Assembly: GCA_013002465.1 (NCBI GenBank)
Contig: JABDJO010000099.1
Location: forward strand, 1-64,000
Reading direction: 5' to 3'
DNA length: 64,000 bases
Origin: Silicimonas sp.
Lineage (GTDB): Bacteria > Pseudomonadota > Alphaproteobacteria > Rhodobacterales > Rhodobacteraceae
Part shown: one piece after another, positions 32,998-41,370 of the stretch
How the letters are laid out: the number at the start of each line of letters is the position of its first letter
How positions within the stretch are numbered: the stretch's first letter is position 1
Position numbers and translations under genes: made by a program
The notes under the pieces: model-generated
Seen by the model: only the letters and a program-made list of their open reading frames with translations
Told to the model about the DNA's origin: nothing
The model's database searches: none

Positions 32998-33357
32998 TCA
33001 CCGTCTGCGGTAGCGAAACGCTTGCCGTGCAAAGATAACAAGTGTGGCAAGGCATGTCAGGGCCATAAGCACGCGTCCGGTCATCGAGGCGCGGTTGACC
33101 CAATGGAAGAGGTGCGGGGCGTCGATAATCGCCTCGGGTGCCGTGAGCATGAGCAGGAAACCGGGAAACAGGTTCAGAAGAAGCCCGACAAAGAACGCCA
33201 GCAGCAAAGACACGCGCCAGCGGTTTGCGGTGCGCGCGAGAAGCCCGCCCCGGGGCACAAGAAGCGCCAGCATGAGTGCCGAGATGAGGACCGAGATCAG
33301 CACGGACGATGTGTGGGCAACCACATAGTAGGTATCGTGGAGCGGAGAGTTCAGCAT
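32998..33357 (-). CDS. Small membrane protein with a cytochrome-oxidase-like HDTYYVVAH motif
   Basis: A 119-residue integral membrane protein with about three hydrophobic helices (about 15-36, 50-72, 92-110). Its first 15 residues contain [10 protein letters not shown], identical in nine of ten positions to the [10 protein letters not shown] segment of the ctaD product just upstream, where the last histidine is a heme a3 ligand and the following HFHYV brings the heme a ligand. Here the second ligand is absent (HTSSV). No other oxidase signature follows. It starts 16 bases after the ctaD terminator hairpin and ends one base before DUF2244. It may be an oxidase assembly or accessory factor, or a remnant; the family is not one I can name. 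Confidence 0.75.
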   Translation of the reverse strand: MLNSPLHDTYYVVAHTSSVLISVLISALMLALLVPRGGLLARTANRWRVSLLLAFFVGLLLNLFPGFLLMLTAPEAIIDAPHLFHWVNRASMTGRVLMALTCLATLVIFARQAFRYRRR

Positions 33358-33372
33358 CGCGGTGGTCCAAAT

Positions 33373-33402
33373 GAAAACGGCCCCGGAGCACTCCGGAGCC
33401 GT
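33373..33402 (-). terminator. ctaD terminator
   Basis: On the minus strand ACGGCTCCGGAG pairs with CTCCGGGGCCGT (one G-U pair, inner pairs open to make the loop) and is followed by TTTT. It begins 26 bases after the ctaD stop codon and ends 16 bases before the next gene, so that gene depends on read-through or a promoter hidden in the hairpin region. Confidence 0.75.
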
Positions 33403-33427
33403 TGGTAGATTTCAGACGCTGCCCGCA

Positions 33428-35092
33428 TCAGTGCGACGGCTGTTTGTCCCAGTCTTCGCGCTTGGGAAGGGTTTCAAACGTGTGCGCAGGCGGCGGGGTG
33501 GGCAGGGTCCACTCCAGCGTGTCGGCGTGTTCGTTCCAATAGTTGTTTTCCGTAATCGGCTTGCCCGCCCGGATGGTGTAGAACACGATCCCGATGAACA
33601 GAAGGAACGAGGCAAAGGCCAGGAACGCGCCCCAGCTTGACCATTCGTTCCAATAAGCGAAGGCCTCGGGATAGTCGATGTAGCGCCGTGGCATGCCTTG
33701 CCGTCCCAGGAAGTGCTGGGGGAAGAACGTGAGGTTGGCGCCGATGAACATCGTCCAGAACTGGATTTGGCCCAGTTTTTCCGGGTATTGTCGCCCGCAC
33801 ATCTTTCCAAGCCAATAGTACATTCCGGCAAAGATGCAGAAGACCGCGCCAAGGCTCATCACATAGTGGAAGTGCGCCACGACGTAGTAGGTGTCGTGAT
33901 AGGCCCGGTCGATGCCGGCTTGGGAAAGGACGATGCCCGTGACACCGCCGACGGTGAACAGGAACAAAAAGCCAAAGGCGTAAAGCATCGGCGTCTTGAA
34001 CTCGATCGAGCCGCCCCACATGGTCGCGATCCAACTGAAGATTTTCACGCCTGTGGGCACCGCGATCACCATGGTCGCCAGCATGAAATAGGTCTGCTGG
34101 GTCAGGCTCATGCCGACCGTGTACATGTGGTGCGCCCAGACGACGAAGCCCAGGGCGCCGATCGCGATCAGGGCCCAGACCATGGGCAGGTACCCAAAGA
34201 CCGGTTTCCTCGCGAATGTCGCGATGACGTGGCTGATGATGCCAAAGCCCGGCAGGATGATGATGTAGACTTCGGGGTGTCCGAAGAACCACAGAATGTG
34301 CTGGTAGAGGATCGGATCCCCGCCGCCCGAAGGCTGGAAGAACGTGGTGCCGAAGTTCCGGTCGGTCAGAAGCATGGTGATCGCGCCGGCCAGCACGGGC
34401 AGCGACAGAAGGATCAGCCAGGCGGTGACGAAGATCGACCAGGCAAACAAAGGCACTTTGAAAAGCGTCATACCGGGTGCGCGCATGTTGAGGAAGGTGG
34501 TGATCATGTTGATCGAACCCAGGATCGACGAGGCCCCCGAGAGGTGGACGGCGAAGATCGCCAGATCCATCGAAAAGCCTTGTTCAGCCGTTGAAAGCGG
34601 CGGGTACAGAACCCATCCGACGCCCGAGCCCAGTTGCCCGTTGCCCCCTGGCGACAGGACCGAAGCCACGGCCAGCGACGAACCGGCGACGTAAAGCCAG
34701 TAGGACAGGTTGTTCATCCGCGGGAAGGCCATGTCCGGCGCACCGATGTGCAAGGGCATGAAATAGTTGCCGAAACCACCGAAAAGTGCCGGGATCACCA
34801 CGAAGAACATCATCAGGATGCCGTGGGCTGTGACCAGCACGTTCCAGATATGCCCATTCGGGGCACAGGTGCCGTCGGCAAAGAGCCGCGCGCCTTCTTC
34901 GCACATGAACTGCACCCCGGGGTCCTTCAGTTCCATCCGCATGTAGACGGTGAAGGCGACGGCGACGAAACCGACGATGCCCGAAGTGAAAAGATAGAGG
35001 ATCCCGATGTCCTTGTGGTTCGTCGACATGAACCAGCGGGTAAAGAACCCCGGATCGTGGTGGTCGTGCTCGTGTGCGGCGGCGTCGGCCAT
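33428..35092 (-). CDS. ctaD: Cytochrome c oxidase subunit I (aa3 type)
   Basis: A 554-residue catalytic subunit of the aa3 heme-copper oxidase. [12 protein letters not shown] is the first-helix start. The D-channel entrance is in [13 protein letters not shown], the CuB-tyrosine crosslink and proton-gate glutamate in [15 protein letters not shown], the two CuB histidines in WAHHMYTVG, the K-channel lysine in [12 protein letters not shown], and the heme ligands in [14 protein letters not shown]. Twelve helices are expected. The ATG at 35092 follows GGGAGG and a short histidine/aspartate-rich N-terminus. As in Paracoccus and Rhodobacter, it stands apart from the other oxidase genes. Confidence 0.98.
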   Translation of the reverse strand: MADAAAHEHDHHDPGFFTRWFMSTNHKDIGILYLFTSGIVGFVAVAFTVYMRMELKDPGVQFMCEEGARLFADGTCAPNGHIWNVLVTAHGILMMFFVVIPALFGGFGNYFMPLHIGAPDMAFPRMNNLSYWLYVAGSSLAVASVLSPGGNGQLGSGVGWVLYPPLSTAEQGFSMDLAIFAVHLSGASSILGSINMITTFLNMRAPGMTLFKVPLFAWSIFVTAWLILLSLPVLAGAITMLLTDRNFGTTFFQPSGGGDPILYQHILWFFGHPEVYIIILPGFGIISHVIATFARKPVFGYLPMVWALIAIGALGFVVWAHHMYTVGMSLTQQTYFMLATMVIAVPTGVKIFSWIATMWGGSIEFKTPMLYAFGFLFLFTVGGVTGIVLSQAGIDRAYHDTYYVVAHFHYVMSLGAVFCIFAGMYYWLGKMCGRQYPEKLGQIQFWTMFIGANLTFFPQHFLGRQGMPRRYIDYPEAFAYWNEWSSWGAFLAFASFLLFIGIVFYTIRAGKPITENNYWNEHADTLEWTLPTPPPAHTFETLPKREDWDKQPSH

Positions 35093-35450
35093 GCATGCCT
35101 CCCAGAAGCGTGTTTGTGGGCCCCCGTAGCCAAAGACCCGGGGGGTTGCATTCGCTTTTAGGGATATGTCGGGGGCGGGGCAATGGGCGAAGGCCACTTG
35201 AAACGGGAAAAATTGTCACAAGGGCGGTTTTGCGCGAATAGCGCAATCCGCAAGTCGCTTGCCAGCAAATCCGAAACCACCGGCACGCCTTGCCAGGCAC
35301 CTCTTAGGCGTTGCGATGCGCTCGCTCTTTCGGGAATTGCCGAGTCGAATTTGCCCACTATGGCAGCAGCCTGGGGTCGGGAGGCGCGCGATCGACCTGC
35401 GCCGACCTGCCGCGCTGCACATGGACGGCCGCGCCGGTAGTATCACCGCC
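35093..35450. other. Intergenic region between ctaD and the SLAC1/TehA-like gene
   Basis: This 358-base divergent gap must contain the promoters of both genes. I see no convincing ORF, tRNA or riboswitch, and no FnrL-type TTGAT-N4-ATCAA site. Open reading in frame with the downstream gene exists but lacks a start with a ribosome site and does not look like coding sequence. Confidence 0.5.
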
Positions 35451-36443
35451 ATGCCTTACTTTCCTCCACCGCCTCCGCAGCCGACCAAAGTGGGATTGCT
35501 CCGTCGCGTGCCACCGGCCATGTTCCCTGCCGTTTTGGGTCTGTTGGGACTCGTGCAGGTGTGGATACAAGGCGTGCAAATGTTCCCTGTCCCGCGCGAA
35601 TTGGTCGATCTCATGGCGGGTATGGTGACGTTGCTGTTCCTGTTCTGCATCGTGGCATATGTCGCCAAAATCTCTTTTCGCCTCGCGTCCCTGGTTGACG
35701 ATCTGAATACCTTGCCCGGGCGGACCGGACTTGCGGCGGTGGGAGTGGGGCTCATTGTCCAGGCGCGCCTGCTGGGTGAATTCAACAGCATTCTGGCGGG
35801 TCCAAGCCTGGCTCTCGGCGCTGCAGGGGTGCTTGGGGTTGCGCTTTACGTCGGTATCCGCCGATTGCGCGGCACCGACACAAGCGGGCCGCCGACACCT
35901 GCGATGCATCTTGTATTTGTTGGCTTTGTCCCCATTCCGGCGGCGGCGCTGCCGCTTGGCGTGTCGCCTGCGCTGGTCAACGGGCTGATGCTCTATTGTG
36001 CGCTGGCCGCGCTTGTGGTCACCGCAACGACGATCCGGCCCCTGATCACCAAGGGATCGACGCCGCCATTGCGGCCCTTGCAAGCCATTCACCTGGCGCC
36101 TCCGGCATTCATATGCATCGGGATGATGCTGACCGGTCAGACGGGGTTTGGCCTTGTCGCCCTGATCTGGGCAAGCCTTGTGGCTGGTCTTCTGGTGGTC
36201 AGGCTGCGCTGGATGATGGAAGGCGGTTTCAGCGGGTTCTGGAGTGCCTTCACCTTTCCTGCCGCTGCCTATGGGGGCGCCTTGCTGATCACCGCCGAAG
36301 CCGTCGATTCAGACCTTGCGCGATATGCGGGTGCGGTCGTCCTTTTGGCGACCACGTTCTATGTGCCGGTGATCGCAACAAAAGTGCTGAAGCTTTGGGC
36401 CAAGGGCACGCTGGCGGCCAAAACCAACGCGTCAATCGCGTGA
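35451..36443 (+). CDS. SLAC1/TehA-like anion-channel family membrane protein
   Basis: A 330-residue membrane protein with about ten helices. The short proline-rich front (PYFPPPPPQPTKVGLLRRV) is followed by PAMFPAVLGLLGLVQVW, a segment typical of the TDT/SLAC1/TehA group. The family includes tellurite-resistance, dicarboxylate and plant anion channels, so the transported anion cannot be named here. The ATG at 35451 is chosen because the earlier in-frame codons are not family-like. It is divergent from ctaD. Confidence 0.8.
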   Translation: MPYFPPPPPQPTKVGLLRRVPPAMFPAVLGLLGLVQVWIQGVQMFPVPRELVDLMAGMVTLLFLFCIVAYVAKISFRLASLVDDLNTLPGRTGLAAVGVGLIVQARLLGEFNSILAGPSLALGAAGVLGVALYVGIRRLRGTDTSGPPTPAMHLVFVGFVPIPAAALPLGVSPALVNGLMLYCALAALVVTATTIRPLITKGSTPPLRPLQAIHLAPPAFICIGMMLTGQTGFGLVALIWASLVAGLLVVRLRWMMEGGFSGFWSAFTFPAAAYGGALLITAEAVDSDLARYAGAVVLLATTFYVPVIATKVLKLWAKGTLAAKTNASIA

Positions 36444-36696
36444 GTTAGCCTGCCCGCATCCGCAGCTTGCCCGGAAGGCCACGGCCTTTGCGCTTCGGTC
36501 GGGTCGGTGATCCAGCCCAACTCGCTGATGTCGGGCAGCATGTCACAGGCCCGCCCCTAGAGTTCATCGAGGCCCATCAGCGCGTCCAGGTGATGGCGGC
36601 GGAGCGTGCAGGTTGGAAAATATTGCCGCCAGAGGCGACTTTTTTCTTGGAATTGTCAGCGCTCTTGGCAAAGTCTTGGCATGGGAGGTTTGTCAG

Positions 36697-37575
36697 ATGG
36701 TTGACGCTGTTGATTTGGAAGGGGGGCATCTGCCGGAAAGCGCGATCAAGCGGTACTGGGACGATGGGTTTTTGTTCCCGGTGCAGGTGATGAGCGCCGA
36801 GGCCGCAGCCCATGCCCGCGCCGAGCTTGAGGCCGTCGAGCGGGACTGGCTGGATGCCGGGTTGCCCTTGCCCTTGAACACCTACAAGCGGGTCAATGCC
36901 CAGGTGGTGATGCCGTTTCTTGCCGACATCGCCCAAAGCCCCGCCATTCTGGATGTGGTCGAAGGCATTCTTGGCCCCGACATTCTGATCTATGCCGCCG
37001 AGTTCTTCGTGAAAGAGCCCAAGACCAGCCATGTCGTGACCATGCACCAGGATCTGACCTATTGGGGGCTTGGGGCGATTGACGGGATGGTTACGGCCTG
37101 GCTTGCGCTGTCACCGGCAACGCGCGCTTCGGGGTGCATGGATTTCGTGCGCGGCAGTCACAAGAACCCGATCCTGCCGCATGAGGACAGTTTTGACGCC
37201 AACAATCTTCTCAGCCGGGGTCAGGAGGTTGCGGTCGACATTGCCGAAGCCGACAAGGTTCCGATCGAACTTGCGCCCGGGCAGATAAGCCTGCACCACG
37301 GGCTGACGATCCACGGATCGGGGCCGAACACCTCCAATGACAGGCGGATCGGCTGTGTGATCCGGTACATTCGCCCGGACATGGAACAGAAGGTGGGGGC
37401 GAAGGATTACGTGATGCACGCGCGCGGCGAAGACCGGTTCCGGCATTTTGTTCATGCGCCGAAACCAGACGCAAACTTTTCACCCGAAAGCCTTGCGATC
37501 TATGATGAAATCCGCGCCGAGCAATCCCGGACGATGATGAAGGGCGCGACAAAGAAAAACGAGATGTATTCATGA
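36697..37575 (+). CDS. Phytanoyl-CoA dioxygenase (PhyH) family oxygenase
   Basis: A 292-residue Fe(II)/2-oxoglutarate-dependent oxygenase. In MHQDLTYWG, H117 and D119 are the first two iron ligands; in GLTIHGSGPNTSNDRRIG, H206 is the third ligand and R217 the 2-oxoglutarate-binding arginine. The first 80 residues form the usual PhyH lid. GGGAGG at 36683-36688 supports the ATG. Its stop overlaps the start of an HD-domain protein, which recalls the PhnY (PhyH) and PhnZ (HD) pair that hydroxylates and then cleaves a phosphonate. The substrate here is unknown and no phosphonate transporter is in the window. Confidence 0.88.
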   Translation: MVDAVDLEGGHLPESAIKRYWDDGFLFPVQVMSAEAAAHARAELEAVERDWLDAGLPLPLNTYKRVNAQVVMPFLADIAQSPAILDVVEGILGPDILIYAAEFFVKEPKTSHVVTMHQDLTYWGLGAIDGMVTAWLALSPATRASGCMDFVRGSHKNPILPHEDSFDANNLLSRGQEVAVDIAEADKVPIELAPGQISLHHGLTIHGSGPNTSNDRRIGCVIRYIRPDMEQKVGAKDYVMHARGEDRFRHFVHAPKPDANFSPESLAIYDEIRAEQSRTMMKGATKKNEMYS

Positions 37576-38180
37576 TGGACCAGGTCAAATTCACCGCCAT
37601 GAAGGACGGCGACAAGGAAGATTACGACTTTCTGACCGCCCATGAGACCGAATACGCGGCCGGTACGGCGGATCGGTTGTTGAAGGCGCTGGTGTCGCTG
37701 GACGAAAGCATCGCAGGCTATCAGGTGACGCGGCTGGAACACTCGTTGCAGTCGGCCACGCGGGCCTGGCGGGACGGGGCGGATGTGGACTGGGTGGTGT
37801 CGGCGGTTCTGCATGACATCGGCGACATCTTCGCACCCCACAACCACGACGAATACGCCGCCTCGATCCTGCGTCCCTTCGTGCGCGAGCAATGCGCCTG
37901 GGTGGTGGAAAAGCACGGGGATTTTCAACTTTTGTATTTCGGCGAGCATGTGGGTGCGGACCCGATGAAGCGGAAAGCCTACGAGGGCCATCCCTATTAC
38001 GACGACTGCGCCGCGTTCTGCGAGACATGGGATCAGTCCAGTTTCGACCCCGCCTATGACACGCTGCCACTGGAGTTCTTTGCGCCGATGGTGCGCGAGG
38101 TTTTTGCCCGCAAACCTTATGATCCGTCGGTGGTTCGCACAGGCGCGCGTGAACCGCTGGTGGGCACGCCGCGACCATAG
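37572..38180 (+). CDS. HD-domain protein, possible PhnZ/TmpB-like mixed-valent diiron oxygenase
   Basis: A 202-residue helical HD protein. Metal-ligand candidates are H57 (RLEHSLQSA), H81 and D82 (LHDIGD), H90 or H92 (PHNHDEYAA), H115 (VEKHGDFQ) and D154 (ETWDQSS), the H-HD-H-H-D order of the MIOX/PhnZ oxygenases rather than the shorter H-HD-D order of plain phosphohydrolases. The EHSLQ-A element is also close to PhnZ as I remember it, but the substrate-contacting Y-x2-E of PhnZ is not obvious in front of H57. It overlaps the PhyH gene by four bases. A second ATG three bases later is possible. The substrate is unknown. Confidence 0.78.
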   Translation: MMDQVKFTAMKDGDKEDYDFLTAHETEYAAGTADRLLKALVSLDESIAGYQVTRLEHSLQSATRAWRDGADVDWVVSAVLHDIGDIFAPHNHDEYAASILRPFVREQCAWVVEKHGDFQLLYFGEHVGADPMKRKAYEGHPYYDDCAAFCETWDQSSFDPAYDTLPLEFFAPMVREVFARKPYDPSVVRTGAREPLVGTPRP

Positions 38181-38192
38181 GGGCGAAATGCT

Positions 38193-39386
38193 TTAGATCA
38201 CGCCGTCCTGTTTCAGGGTCTTTAGGTCCGCTTCGCTGACGCCAAGGCTGGTCCAGATCTCGGCATTGTGTTCACCAAGACGCGGGGGCGGGGTGTCCAC
38301 GCCCGGGGCCTTGGCATCAAGCTTGATGCCCGTGGTGGCCAGTTGCACGTCGCGGTCGACGCCCGGCACATCGGCAAAGGTCGTGAGGAACCCACGGTCC
38401 CGGACCTGGGGCGTCTCAAGGATAGCGGGCACGCTCAGAACCGCGCCGGCGGGCACGCCGATGGCGGTCAACTCGGTTTCCCAGTCACGGGCGGGGCGGT
38501 GTTTTAGCACCGCTTCCAGGTCGCGTTTCAGGGCCAGCCGGTTTCGCTTGCGGTCTTCGCGGGTTTTGTAGTCGGGGTGATCGCACAGGTGGCCAAGATT
38601 CAGGTGGTTGGCCAGAAGAACCCATTGTTCGTTCTTGTTGGCGGCGATGTTGATGGGCGTGTCTGCGGTGTCGAAGGTGCCCGAGGGGGCGGAGGTTACG
38701 TTCTCGTTGCCATTGGCAGAAGGTTCCACGCCCGCGACCAGATAGTTCGACACGACCCAGCCCATGGTGGCAAGCGTCGATTCCAGCATTGAGATGTCGA
38801 TAAACGTGCCCCTTGGATTTGCGTTCAGGGCGGCGGCGATGGCAAAGGCCGCGGTCAGGCCGCCAACGGTGTCGGCGACGGGATAGCCTGCGCGCAATGG
38901 TGCAGTATCTTTGTCGCCGGTGATCGACATGGCGCCCGAGGCGCCTTGGATGATCTGGTCATAGGCGGGGCGGTGAACCCAGGGGCCGTCCTGTCCGAAG
39001 CCGGAAATGGCGCAATAGATCAGGCGCGGATGGGCGTCGCGCAGGCTTTCATGGTCCAGGCCAAGGCGGGCCATGACGCCAGGGCGGAAGTTTTCGACCA
39101 GGACGTCGGCGGTGTCGACAAGCCGCAGGAACAGGGCTTTGCCCTTCGGGTGCTTTAGATTGAGCGTGACGGATTTCTTTCCGGCGTTCTGGGCCAGGAA
39201 CGAGACCCCCATGTGCCTTTCGCTAAGATCCGGGTCGGCCCCAAGCTGACGGGCCAGATCGCCGCGCCCGACTGCTTCGACCTTGATGACTTCGGCGCCG
39301 AGATGGGCCAGGTGATGGCAGCAAAAGGGGCCTGCCAGTACGTTGGTCAAATCCAGAACGCGGATCCCGTGAAGCGGTTTTGGCAT
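38193..39386 (-). CDS. CaiB/BaiF (class III) CoA-transferase
   Basis: A 397-residue class III CoA-transferase. PLHGIRVLDLTNVLAGPFCCHHLAHLGAEVIKVE is the family's N-terminal Rossmann-like segment, NLKHPKGKALFLRLVDTADVLVENFRPGVM the middle, and SGFGQDGPWVHRPAYDQIIQGASG the loop around the active site, where the catalytic aspartate usually lies in the AYD element. The enzyme moves CoA between two carboxylic acids. GGGAG precedes the ATG at 39386. It is convergent with the HD gene (12 bases apart) and is not obviously part of the same pathway. Confidence 0.9.
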   Translation of the reverse strand: MPKPLHGIRVLDLTNVLAGPFCCHHLAHLGAEVIKVEAVGRGDLARQLGADPDLSERHMGVSFLAQNAGKKSVTLNLKHPKGKALFLRLVDTADVLVENFRPGVMARLGLDHESLRDAHPRLIYCAISGFGQDGPWVHRPAYDQIIQGASGAMSITGDKDTAPLRAGYPVADTVGGLTAAFAIAAALNANPRGTFIDISMLESTLATMGWVVSNYLVAGVEPSANGNENVTSAPSGTFDTADTPINIAANKNEQWVLLANHLNLGHLCDHPDYKTREDRKRNRLALKRDLEAVLKHRPARDWETELTAIGVPAGAVLSVPAILETPQVRDRGFLTTFADVPGVDRDVQLATTGIKLDAKAPGVDTPPPRLGEHNAEIWTSLGVSEADLKTLKQDGVI

Positions 39387-39487
39387 GGTGCGTGGCTCCC
39401 TTTGAGGCCGGAGCCTATGGGCGGCGATGCGCTCTGCAAAGGCCAATATTTACCAACCCGGCCATGGTGGGATGCCGGGCCACTGGG

Positions 39488-40522
39488 TCAGGCGTCGGGA
39501 AGGGTGAACGGAAAACGGGCAGGGTAACTCGCCGGGTTTATGGCACCGGGTTGAGTGCGTTTGCCGGGGTCGCACAGGTCCTTGGGCGGTTCGGGCAGGG
39601 CGGGTTGCAGCCGGTTCGGGGCAACGAGGATCGTGTCGCCCTTCAGGGGCTGACCCCGTGCGACCGCTTCGGGCCAGAGGTCGGCGTATTTCCGGCCAAG
39701 GCAGAATGCGCGCACCGGTCCATTGGGCAGACCATGCCAGAACCAGGCGCGGACCGGGCATTCACGGTCGCGGATTTCCGAATAAAAGACCCGGGTTGCC
39801 GTCGAAATTTCACTGAAAAGCGGCAGAAGTCGCGGGTCATCGAAGGCTTTCGGTCGCAATTCAAACCGCAGGGTCCCGACGAGAAGCTCCTTGCGAATGA
39901 AGTGTTTCGGGTGCCACTTCGCCAATTCGGCCTTGCAGGACAGGCTGAGGAAAATATGCGCGAAGGGCGTTTTGGCTTTCAGGAATTGATCGGGATCTTC
40001 GGCGAAGGCCGCCAGAAGGGGGCCGGTGTCGCCGTTTTCGACACGGCCCTGCAAGGGTTCGTATTGCCCGAACCGGGTCGGCATGGCCTGGGGCAGCACC
40101 TTGGCGATGATCTGAAGCACCTGGGCAAGCCCGTTTCGATGAAAGCCCTCAACGTCTTCGAAAAAAAAGGACATTTCGCCAAGTTTGATGTCTGCCGTGG
40201 GCTGTGCCTCGGGCAGCGGGCCAGAGGTCTTGGCCCCTTGAAATCGCCCGGATTGTTCGTCGATGAGAACGCCGTTGGTGCGCGATATCGTGTCTGTCAG
40301 CCAGTCTTCGAACGCTGCGAGGGCGTCGGTTGTCGGTGCGCCTTCGATATGCAGGCGGTGCAGCCAACGGCGGCGCTTGCCAAGGATGACGTGATAGCCA
40401 TCCGGGATGTCGTCGTCTTCGCAGCGTGCGGGCGGTGCGGCATTGAACAACCCGCCATCCCTGGCAGCGGGCGGATCAAGCGGTGTGGCCTTGGAAAGAT
40501 AGAGATCGAGATCGTAGCTCAC
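39488..40522 (-). CDS. Uncharacterised 344-residue protein coupled to lipB
   Basis: I do not recognise this protein. It starts [15 protein letters not shown], is predicted soluble with mixed helices and strands, has no signal peptide or membrane segment, and contains only a few cysteines (ARCEDD, LSCKAE, REC, DLCD) without a pattern that suggests a metal site. Short YDLDLYL openings also occur in some small immunity-like proteins, which is a weak hint at best. The ATG at 40522 overlaps the lipB stop by three bases, so it is probably translated with lipB. Codon use is like that of its neighbours. Confidence 0.75.
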   Translation of the reverse strand: MSYDLDLYLSKATPLDPPAARDGGLFNAAPPARCEDDDIPDGYHVILGKRRRWLHRLHIEGAPTTDALAAFEDWLTDTISRTNGVLIDEQSGRFQGAKTSGPLPEAQPTADIKLGEMSFFFEDVEGFHRNGLAQVLQIIAKVLPQAMPTRFGQYEPLQGRVENGDTGPLLAAFAEDPDQFLKAKTPFAHIFLSLSCKAELAKWHPKHFIRKELLVGTLRFELRPKAFDDPRLLPLFSEISTATRVFYSEIRDRECPVRAWFWHGLPNGPVRAFCLGRKYADLWPEAVARGQPLKGDTILVAPNRLQPALPEPPKDLCDPGKRTQPGAINPASYPARFPFTLPDA

Positions 40523-41169
40523 GTTTCAAACACCTCGGCAAACGTTCTTTTCAGCGCCACATCCACGTCCGTCATGGTCACCGGCAGGCCAAGATCGACC
40601 AGCGAGGTCACACCGTGGCCAGTGATCCCGCAGGGGACAATGCCGTCGAAATGCGAAAGGTCGGGGTCGACGTTGATTGAGATGCCGTGGAACGAGACCC
40701 ATTTGCGCAGACGGATGCCAAGGGCGGCGATCTTGTCTTCGCGAGCCGAGCCATCCGGCAGGGGCGGTTTTTCGGGGCGGGCCACCCAGACACCGACCCG
40801 GCCCTCGCGGCGTTCGCCGGTCACGTTGAACTCGGCCAGGGTGCGGATGATCCATTCTTCCAACTGGCGCACGAACAGGCGCACATCATGGCCACGCGCC
40901 GCCACGTCCAGCATGACGTAGCCGACGCGCTGACCCGGTCCGTGATAGGTGTACTGGCCGCCGCGTTTCGTTGCGTGAACCGGAAAGCGATGGGGGTCCT
41001 TCAGATCGGCCGCATTTGCCGAGGTTCCGGCGGTGTACAGGGGCGGGTGTTCGACCAGCCAGATCGCCTCGTCCGCGCTGCCTGCGCGGATCGCGGCGGC
41101 GCGGGTTTCCATGAAGGCAACCGCGTCGTCGTAATCCTGCAAGGCGTCAGAGGTGATCCATTCGACCAT
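40519..41169 (-). CDS. lipB: Octanoyl-[acyl-carrier-protein] protein transferase
   Basis: A 216-residue enzyme that moves the octanoyl group from ACP to the lipoyl domains of 2-oxoacid dehydrogenases, the first step of lipoate assembly. [17 protein letters not shown] is the signature RGGxxTYHGPGQ, [19 protein letters not shown] carries the catalytic lysine and the second substrate strand, and [14 protein letters not shown] contains the acyl-accepting cysteine. Length is normal. It overlaps the downstream unknown gene by four bases. Confidence 0.96.
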   Translation of the reverse strand: MVEWITSDALQDYDDAVAFMETRAAAIRAGSADEAIWLVEHPPLYTAGTSANAADLKDPHRFPVHATKRGGQYTYHGPGQRVGYVMLDVAARGHDVRLFVRQLEEWIIRTLAEFNVTGERREGRVGVWVARPEKPPLPDGSAREDKIAALGIRLRKWVSFHGISINVDPDLSHFDGIVPCGITGHGVTSLVDLGLPVTMTDVDVALKRTFAEVFET

Positions 41170-41258
41170 AGGCCAGACTTTCGGTGTTTGCCCGGCGACT
41201 TGGGCGCGCGACAGGCGGCAATGTCAAGTGTTTGCGCGGGGCAGGCGAGGCGGAAATA

Positions 41259-41286
41259 CCGTGAAATCCTGAGGTTTTCCGTGAAA
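41259..41286 (+). promoter_or_regulatory. Direct repeat of CCGTGAAA upstream of the peptidoglycan-binding gene
   Basis: CCGTGAAA occurs at 41259-41266 and again at 41279-41286, starts 20 bases apart, or about two helical turns. The same region can form a bulged hairpin (CGGAAATACC with GGTTTTCCG). Spacing like this is typical of tandem response-regulator sites, but I cannot name a regulator. Confidence 0.3.
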
Positions 41287-41370
41287 AAGCGGCAAATATC
41301 CTAAGACAAGGCGCCGCAGCCGTGTTAGCCTTTGGCCATATTTCCGCGAGTCCATTAAAGGGGGGATCCC

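Noticed and set aside
36444-38192. A full phosphonate operon around the PhyH/HD pair
   Set aside because: No phnCDE-type transporter, phosphonatase or regulator is adjacent. The next gene is a CoA-transferase on the opposite strand.
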